Assembly (NCBI RefSeq): GCF_000003815.2
Contig: NC_049989.1
Span: 4,176,524 to 4,240,523 of the forward strand
Length of the DNA stretch: 64,000 nt
DNA from: Branchiostoma floridae
Taxonomy: Eukaryota; Chordata; Leptocardii; Amphioxiformes; Branchiostomatidae
Direction of reading: 5' to 3'
Within the stretch, counting starts at the first letter, position 1. Each line of letters begins with the position of its first letter. A program made the translations under genes and the position numbers. Below, piece by piece: positions 57,403 through 64,000 of the stretch. The notes below the pieces were generated by a model. The model saw only the letters and a program-made list of their open reading frames with translations, was not told the origin of the DNA and made no database searches.

Positions 57403-57755
57403 CAGGGCTCTAGCCAGCGTCCGTTTTTCCGTCAATTGACGGAAATTTGCTGCGTGTGACGGAAAAATTTTAAAACCAATCCGTCAACTTTGACGGACAA
57501 AAATCTGATAAAAGCTCCTTGGTGGAAGCTACAGGCTGCTTGGGGACGCCGTCCATGGCCGTAAAAGCCACACACTGTTTGTTTTGCTATTGTTATGATT
57601 GTTGACAATGTGTGTCGGTGCCCTTTCGCATACGATAATCTCATTAAAACCCGTTTTTCAAGGTCTCAGTTCAGTCTCTCTAACTCCTGGAATAGTGTTT
57701 TCGCGACAATGGGAATTGGCTGACGGAAAAAAATGTCGAGCTGGCTAGAGCCCTG
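57403..57755. mobile_element. hAT-type MITE with 8-bp target duplication
   Basis: Ends CAGGGCTCTAGCCAGC and the inverse GCTGGCTAGAGCCCTG. Both sides are flanked by CATTAGGG (57395-57402 and 57756-57763), an exact 8-bp target duplication as made by hAT transposases. The CAGGG start also fits hAT ends. Inside, the left end repeats CCGTCAA/TTGACGGA several times; a further TGACGGAAAAA lies near the right end. No transposase frame. Confidence 0.92.
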
Positions 57756-57763
57756 CATTAGGG

Positions 57764-58152
57764 TTTTTAAGTGTTTGAGAACTTTGGCTTGCAAGTTTTT
57801 TTTTTTTGTTAGATCACACTTCACAACACACAGGTGTATTACAAGCATGGATGTCTGGGTTGTCTGCTTTGGTCAAGCAGGGAGGTCTCTGTGGGTGGAG
57901 GGAATCTTTTCAGGTCAGACTAGAGGGCACTAACACAACCACAGAGGTGGTTTTGAAGTGTAATGGGACGAGGCTTCAAACACATGTAGTCTCTGTAATA
58001 ACATTAATGTCAGAAATGGACCTGGGTCTACCTAACTAAAGGTCAAGACTTGGGGGTGGGGGTGGTGGTGGGTGGGTGTTAGTGCTGGGCTGGGCTCTGA
58101 AGTTCAATACCATGAATCTCATAATCTCTCTTGTGGCAGTTGTGTAATGGTA
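57764..58152. other. Intronic, nothing recognised
   Basis: A GGT-rich run lies at 58048-58080. No gene. Confidence 0.4.
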
Positions 58153-58355
58153 GTTCACCTTTAACCACATGGTAACTTATATCCATTGTTTTTATAAACG
58201 AGGTATTTAGGGATATCTCCTGGACAGACATTGGTTTCAAATCACAATATTTTCATAGCATTCCAGTCTGAAACAGCCATCTGTTCTCTTGATATCCCTA
58301 AATACTCCGATTTTATATACAATGGATAAGGGTTATTCCATGAATAAAGGTGAAC
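58153..58355. mobile_element. TA-flanked palindromic MITE
   Basis: GTTCACCTTTA at the left is inverted as TAAAGGTGAAC at the right, with TA directly outside both. The inner arms ATCCATTGT...GTATTTAGGGATATC and GATATCCCTAAATACTC...ACAATGGAT also pair. Confidence 0.88.
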
Positions 58356-58818
58356 TAGCGTAAAGAAGAACAGGTAGTGCATATGGATGCTGCAATTTTA
58401 CTGTAGTTCTAAGGCATTGAAGACATCAGGGTACTGGTTAGGAAAGAGATTATAAAAAATCAAACGTTTCTGGGCAGAGATCGAGAATTGAAACTGTCTA
58501 ACAAATCATTGATAAAAGTAAAATATCTCTCTAAGTATATCATATGTATTATGACAGAAAAAAGGTCATAGACCACAGGTTGTATTATAGTAGCATATAT
58601 TGACATAGGAAACTATATTTGGTAAGAAGTTGAAATGTCAGTTTTCCTTGAAATTTGAAAGATGGTTTTCCATATTTGAAGTGACACTTGCCATTGCTAA
58701 TGATGCCATTGTGATATCAGTATAATGGTTTGCCCTTCTGTACTTCTTCAGGGTTATCCTTCACAATGCTGGTCTAGTCCAATATGCATGTTGAAGTCAT
58801 AAATCATTTTATTGAGTC
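58356..58818. other. Intronic, nothing recognised
   Basis: No gene or known repeat. Confidence 0.4.
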
Positions 58819-59152
58819 CAGGGTTCTAGCCAGGATTTTATTTTAGCGTAGTGGGAATGGCATGGTAGCAAAGCGACTAATCAGGAGATTGGTGTGGAAG
58901 GGGGGGTCTTGGTCCTTCCACAGTGAGATTTGAAGATGTAGAGTTAAAAGTTAGGATTTTGGGGTCAGTTTTGAGTGGCATATCATCATTTTTCATTGTT
59001 AAGACATTTATTAGTCATTGTCGAACAAGCAAATGACAGCAAAGCACCACTACACTAGTTAAAAATTAGCGTAGTGGCCCTTGTTTTAGCGTAGGGGTCA
59101 CAAATTTTAGCGTAGTGGCCCACTATGCTAAATTGCACTAGCTAGAACCCTG
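58819..59152. mobile_element. hAT-like MITE related by its ends to the 57403 element
   Basis: CAGGGTTCTAGCCAG at the left and CTAGCTAGAACCCTG at the right. Only GAGTC is directly repeated outside (58814-58818, 59153-59157), so the target duplication is shorter than the 8 bp expected or has decayed. The right part repeats TTTAGCGTAGTGGCC-like units three times, and TTTTAGCGTAGTGG also occurs near the left end. Confidence 0.75.
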
Positions 59153-60650
59153 GAGTCACTTTACATTGACTACCTCTTGTGTGGGTAGCTGTAGACTCTT
59201 TCATCTTTCTGCTTCTTCCCAAAACTGTGGGGTTAACATTCTTCCGTAATGAAGAGATTGGTCATTCAGAGTTGGATCAGACTGATAAAGTCACTATTTT
59301 TTTTCTATATCTTGAGATGAATCTAAAAAGAAGCTTTTAAAACTTACCCATACATCAGAACCTCCCTGATCAGAAGCATCGGGCCCAGTGCCCATCTACG
59401 CTTCAAAGCCCTGGGCCACACATAGGTGCAAGCACTACAGCAGGGAGCTAGTCCACTGGTATTAAGTTGAATCTACCTTATTAGAGAGCATATGAATGTG
59501 AATTTTTTGTGTGGCAAAAATGTCTTGAAATGTGCACGTTATTCAGCATGGGTGTTTATTCATTAGGGTACCAAAAATAAGGTGACTCTGAGAGGCTTGC
59601 TGTCACACTGTTAACTGATACTGGAAGTGTTAAGGAATAATGCCAATTTGCTGAAAATCAGTTGGACATGTCAATCCGACTTTATATTTTTCAATTGATT
59701 TGCAGTTTTGGCACCAAAATTATACAATACGTTCCATCAGGTATCATTTGCCAGGAACTATTCCTTCATCCCAGCAGACTGCTTCTGAAACTTGCCTGTG
59801 TTTTCCTTACCCTACCAAACTCATCCATCAAAACATTATAATCAAGGATAAGTATGAGGGATAGGGGTGAACTCCTGACAGGATAAAGTCATCCCTGAAT
59901 GTGTGGGACTAGATTGTCTGACCCCCGGACCCTCTGATGCTGCTGTGGAATAATAGATGTACAGACACAGGTGCTACTCACAGGCAGCAGGTCCCAGGGG
60001 AGGTGGACAAGCCTCAGTCATGAATGAAAAGTGCTGCTGCATTGATTTCCCTCTCCTCACATGTCTGCAGTGATTTCAACTTTTCCCCTGAATGAGAACC
60101 ATGCCTGTGCACTCAGGAGGAAGTGAAGGATGAAGTGTCTGATTTGTTTGAGCTTGTCAGCTATCAGGTGGAAGACAAACCTACTTGTCCTCTGGTCTGT
60201 GATTTTTCCTAACATTAGAATCTACAGAGATAAGGGGGTCAAAGCCTTCACCACTTGCTTTCTGTCCCAAGAGCTATCTCATCTCATCATCATCATCAGT
60301 CCCAGAGAGATCAAAGATATCTAACACTCACTCACACTCATCTAACAGGTCTAGAACATAACGTTTGAGGTATCAAAACTAGAAAGCTGTCCAAACCTGC
60401 ATACGCATGCACGCACGCGTGCACGTGAGCACGCACGCAGGCAAACACACAAACATACAAACACACAAAACAGATTGTACTATTTTTGGGTTGGTAAGTG
60501 TAATTTTAGGCGCAGTAATTATTAAGTCATTACTAGAGAGGCGACATTTTCGTGAAAATGCATAATGTTTCCCTTGGAGCAATTTGACCTAGGTAGTAGC
60601 CATATGTAGTGATCTATCTGTCTCCTAAGAAGTGTTGTGTAGGTATGGTT
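59153..60650. other. Intronic, includes a SINE fragment
   Basis: A minus-strand SINE fragment lies at 59380-59465. The patch 59860-60130 is non-repetitive and relatively GC-rich. A purine/pyrimidine-alternating ACGCACGC-type run is at 60403-60470. No exon recognised. Confidence 0.4.
59380..59465 (-). mobile_element. SINE, 'GTGGCCCAGGGC' family, copy 3 (tail part)
   Basis: On the minus strand: TGGACTAGCTCCCTGCTGTAGTGCTTGCACCTATGTGTGGCCCAGGGCTTTGAAGCGTAGATGGGC. Confidence 0.65.
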
Positions 60651-60928
60651 TTATGTATATATATATATGTATATATATATATACATGTATATATACATAT
60701 ATATATATGTGCGTGTGTGTGTGTATATATATATACATATATATACACATACATATACATAGATACATCTCTCTCTATATATATATATGTGTATGTATAT
60801 ATATATATATACATATATACATACATATATATATATACATATACACATATATATATACATACACATATATACATACACATATATACATATACATATATAC
60901 ATACATATATACATACATATATACACAC

Positions 60929-60998
<70 letters not shown>

Positions 60999-61005
60999 GT
61001 ATATA

Positions 61006-61040
<35 letters not shown>

Positions 61041-61100
61041 GCGTATATATATATACGCATATACATATGCATATACATATGCATACATATATATATATAT
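60651..61100. repeat. 450 bp (AT)n / (ATAC)n compound microsatellite
   Basis: Pure AT blocks alternate with TATATACATA and TATACGCATATACATATGC blocks. Self-complementary over its whole length, hence long open frames of Tyr-Ile on both strands that are not genes. Confidence 0.98.
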
Positions 61101-62299
61101 TGGACAGGTTTTGTGAGTAAATGGAAGAATTTTGGAGGGGTGAAATGTGGTATGTTGGTAATAGGACTTGCTGTTGTTACACTTTTGTTTGAGGAGACAA
61201 CAGTTCTGAAGTTATGGTACATTTCGGATTGAAGTATGCGTTTTCTCATGTGGGTATGACCTGAATAAAATAGAACACGGTGTATTCTGCATCATCCTTG
61301 GTTCCAGCCGTGCTGCGGGTCGGATTACTCTCGGGTCTTTGGGTGATCCTTCCTGTGGTTGGGGTGGTAGCTGGGGTGATACGGCTATATATATAAGACA
61401 CGTGTGTGTGTATTGTATATATATATATATATATATAGATAGATACATGTTGTCAGAAGAATGACAAAGAGACAATGTTATAGTTCAGAGAATGTATTTG
61501 AGAATGTTGGAAATAAATGGAAAGGCTGATTTTGTAGCCTTGTCATGGTGAGTCCAGCTGCTTGTAGTGCTGCTTTGTTGCGTTAGTGATGTTGGACTGT
61601 GTCGTTGTACAGAAGTGGCTTTCTGGGCTGGTTGATAGTCCTGCAATGGAAAGATGATATGTGCATGAGATGAGTTGTCAGATTATGTATTTTTATGTTG
61701 TTCCCACATACAAACCCCATGTGTTCGTGTTCAAGCCCTTGATGATGATAGGCAGCCTGAAGACATTAAAGTGTCATGAATATAGATGTTAATGATTTTT
61801 GTTGGTTGCAAGCATATGACATGTGTACATGGCTCATTGTGTTGGAGACTTGATATTGTGAAATCGGAGGAATGTACTGTTCATGATTGTTAGTAGATGC
61901 TTCACGAGATATTCAAGATATATATGTGTTGTTTTCTGCTATGTGCTACCTGTATGGGCTGGCAGGTGTGGCTGCAAATGTGATGTCAGGACAGCCAGTG
62001 AAAAGGAGTTTATCATTTAATTGCAAGTACTGAACCATATATGTTTTAGAGATTATCACCAATGAAAACACGCATCAACATTCTCAAAGTTTGTTGTGAG
62101 AGGTCATCTATAAAAGTAGTTCAATATTCAGAATCTGACGATAATTTTTGAACGTCAACAGTATGAAAATATATCTGTTTTGAGACTTGAAAGTAGTACT
62201 ACGTTGTGGCATGCATGACCCGAAGTGACATAAATGTCGGGCATGGATTGATGTGTACGAAGTTTCCTTGCTTTACAAGCTGTGTAAGTGCCCTTTTTT
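61101..62299. other. Intronic, nothing recognised
   Basis: A second short (TG)n/(AT)n tract is at 61402-61446. No gene. Confidence 0.4.
61402..61446. repeat. (TG)n-(AT)n-(GATA)n microsatellite
   Basis: GTGTGTGTGTATTG, then about eleven AT units, then AGATAGATAC. Confidence 0.95.
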
Positions 62300-63507
62300 A
62301 TGGCGGCGAGAGTTGAAAACCTGAACGCTAAAATTCAACATGGCGAAGTCTAGCTCATTTGCACGATTGTGACTGGCTACTTGCGGGCTTTACCGCTGGC
62401 CGTAAATTTTACGCTTGCGGAAATTTTGTGACCGTCGACGAATTTGCGTCTCCAAAATTCACATCAGAATGGAACAAAGGTTGTAAAGCCCCAATTTGGC
62501 CGAAAAGAATAAACGTACGTCCAAAATAAGAACGTACCGCAGGGCTCTCCCCAGAATTTTTTTTGGGAGTGAACTGTGAAGTTTTCATCTTGTACGTAAC
62601 GTTAGAGAAAATTCACTCTACAAATTTCCGGTGGCTTGCTCTGACGCACCGTGCTAAGATGCCATTATATCCAGTGAAAGCGTTCAGTTTTACCGGGCTT
62701 TTTCAAGGTAAGCAAAAGTATTTTCTGTCATAATATTAAAAATAAAACATCGTGGCCCGCTGTTCTTCCCAAGAAATACGTATTTTTGTACAGAGATGGC
62801 GCGAGTCAGAAATACGCACCTCTGATTGGTGAATGGCAGCACAACAACAACAACTGAATACATAAAGAGGGGGAATCCCCGGCGAAGTCGCGCTCTGATT
62901 GGTTGGAGCGGTGCATCATGGGAGCTTTCCATCGGCTGCTGCTTGCTGCCGCCATTTTTTGTTTCAAAGAGTTACATTTTAAAACGCAAAAGAACGCTAT
63001 TTTCACGATTACATTGGACCATCATAGTTAAAATAAATGCATAATCCAAAGAACTTTCCATTGATGGTGTCTCTAGCGTAATTTTGGGTTTCGATGCAGC
63101 CGTAATTGTGCTGAGAGTTAGCGTGGGTTATTCACCGAAAATAAATGATGTCGCATTTTTCTGGTGACACAAAAACAAAACTCCCGCAAAGAAGAAGCCT
63201 GCAACATTTTCGGATCATAGCGATTATTTTCTGGGTAACGTTAGAATGTTCGTGGATGTGCCGGCGTGCAGCCGCATGATACCTCAGTTATAGAATATTT
63301 GTTGTCACAAGGGCCACGGTATGAGAAAAAATTATGCCATCGATATCCCCGGCACGCTGCTACGTGCGGCCTTTACCGCTTGCGTAAATTTTGTCAACAA
63401 AGGGACTTAAAAGGCTTGTAAAGCACGGAAACTTAGTAAACATCTTGAACATGAACGGCCTATATTTCTGTGGATCTAACGTTAGTTTTTCGGGGATGGG
63501 AGCACAA
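62300..63507. other. CpG-richer region at the right end, no gene assigned
   Basis: ATGGCGGCGAG (62310), AACATGGCGAAG (62348) and, on the minus strand, AAAATGGCGGCAGC (62950) are promoter-type YY1-like motifs. CGCAGGGCTCTCCCCAGAA at 62538 resembles a hAT end without a partner. The segment CTTTACCGCT.GC.GTAAATTTT occurs at 62389 and 63371. The region looks like merged transposon pieces; an unrelated promoter cannot be excluded. Confidence 0.35.
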
Positions 63508-63575
63508 CGTGGATCAAGGGGAAAATATGAGATTCGTGCAGCGTGGATCAAGGGGAAAATATGAGATTCGTGCAG
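63508..63575. repeat. 34 bp perfect tandem duplication
   Basis: CGTGGATCAAGGGGAAAATATGAGATTCGTGCAG occurs twice back to back. Confidence 0.97.
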
Positions 63576-63620
63576 CGTAAATTTTGTCCCGCTATTAATG
63601 TACCGTTGCTTACCTGCTTT

Positions 63621-63765
63621 GCAGTGCGTGGTGGAGCTGTGGAGCCGACAAAACACACCTCGTACGCGCGAGCCGACAAAACACCGAGCCGAGTGCAGCT
63701 GGTGGAGCTGTGGAGCCGACAAAACACACCTCGTACGCGCGAGCCGACAAACCAAAACACCACCT
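63621..63765. repeat. 71 bp tandem repeat, two copies
   Basis: GTGGAGCTGTGGAGCCGACAAAACACACCTCGTACGCGCGAGCCGACAAA starts at 63631 and again at 63702. The open frames through it are products of the repeat. Confidence 0.95.
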
Positions 63766-63821
63766 CGTAGACGCGCGCGTGACTGCTACAGTGCAGTGAC
63801 CTAGCAGCTCATTGGTTCACA

Positions 63822-64000
63822 TTTGACGTATCCATGACAAAGCTAGACTTCTGCCCAATCAAAAAGCTGGTCTGTGCGTTGATAGGTTTACCCCTGACGT
63901 ATCAAGCTAGACTTCTGCCCAATCAAAAAGCTGCTCTGTGGGGACTGCCATTTTGTGACCTTTGCGTTGATAGGTTTAGCCCTGACGTCTGAGCAAGATA
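63822..64000. repeat. Tandem repeat cut by the window end
   Basis: GACGTATC..AAGCTAGACTTCTGCCCAATCAAAAAGCTG occurs at about 63825 and 63896. GCGTTGATAGGTTTA.CCCTGACGT occurs at about 63877 and 63964. Confidence 0.93.

Larger units (their letters stand above)
21618..64000 (+). other. Putative first intron of the AUTS2-like gene, extending beyond the window
   Basis: The donor GAG|GTAGGC at 21617/21618 is followed by 42 kb in which I recognise no exon of this family and no other convincing gene. Vertebrate AUTS2 also has very long 5' introns. A short second exon could be missed by eye or lie in an N gap, so the extent is an inference. Repeats inside it are listed separately. Confidence 0.5.

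Noticed and set aside
60609-61249. Open frames of 100-211 codons on both strands made of Tyr, Ile, Thr, His and Val
   Set aside because: They are translations of the (AT)n/(ATAC)n microsatellite.

Overview
This is animal nuclear DNA and most likely comes from amphioxus (Branchiostoma). The evidence is two intron-containing chondroitin sulfate synthase genes, one exon carrying the conserved N-terminal block of the AUTS2/FBRSL1 family, and a dense load of small palindromic transposons of types I associate with cephalochordates. The genus is an inference. Nothing suggests bacterial or viral DNA.

Layout. Positions 1-3838 hold no recognisable protein gene, only a ~300 bp tandem repeat and MITE copies. 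Positions 3839-10019 carry two paralogous chondroitin sulfate synthase (CHSY) genes, tail to tail and about 270 bp apart. CHSY-A (+) is join(3855..5072,5657..6805), 788 aa. CHSY-B (-) is the complement of join(7072..8424,8778..10001), 858 aa. Both encode Golgi type II membrane enzymes with an N-terminal beta-3-glycosyltransferase-like (GT31) domain and a C-terminal chondroitin GalNAc-transferase domain. Both are split by one phase-0 intron at the homologous codon, and both have a splice acceptor 16-18 nt before the start codon, which suggests a non-coding 5' exon. The intron of A appears to be GC-AG, while that of B is GT-AG.

Positions 10020-21039 are intergenic and rich in repeats. At 21249-21617, inside a CpG-rich stretch, lies a 123-codon first coding exon ending in the EEDIIDGFA block of AUTS2/FBRSL1/FBRS, followed by a splice donor. 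No second exon could be found, so the remaining 42 kb is interpreted as a giant first intron that runs out of the window.

The putative intron is a collection of mobile elements. It contains a Harbinger-type element with TTA target duplications and a Myb/SANT-like ORF remnant (24844-25691), and a TA-flanked MITE (32023-32204). It also has a 1.25 kb foldback element (32461-33710) and a 1.5 kb near-perfect palindrome inserted at TTAA inside an older MITE, with an assembly gap next to its loop (47576-49075). Two hAT-like MITEs lie at 57403-57755 (8-bp target duplication) and 58819-59152, and a further TA-flanked palindrome is at 58153-58355. SINE pieces, tandem repeats and long AC/AT microsatellites fill much of the rest. 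Two N gaps are present (30587-30886 and 48117-48216).

The three genes show no obvious functional link: the CHSY pair makes extracellular-matrix glycosaminoglycan, whereas AUTS2-family proteins are nuclear chromatin and transcription regulators.
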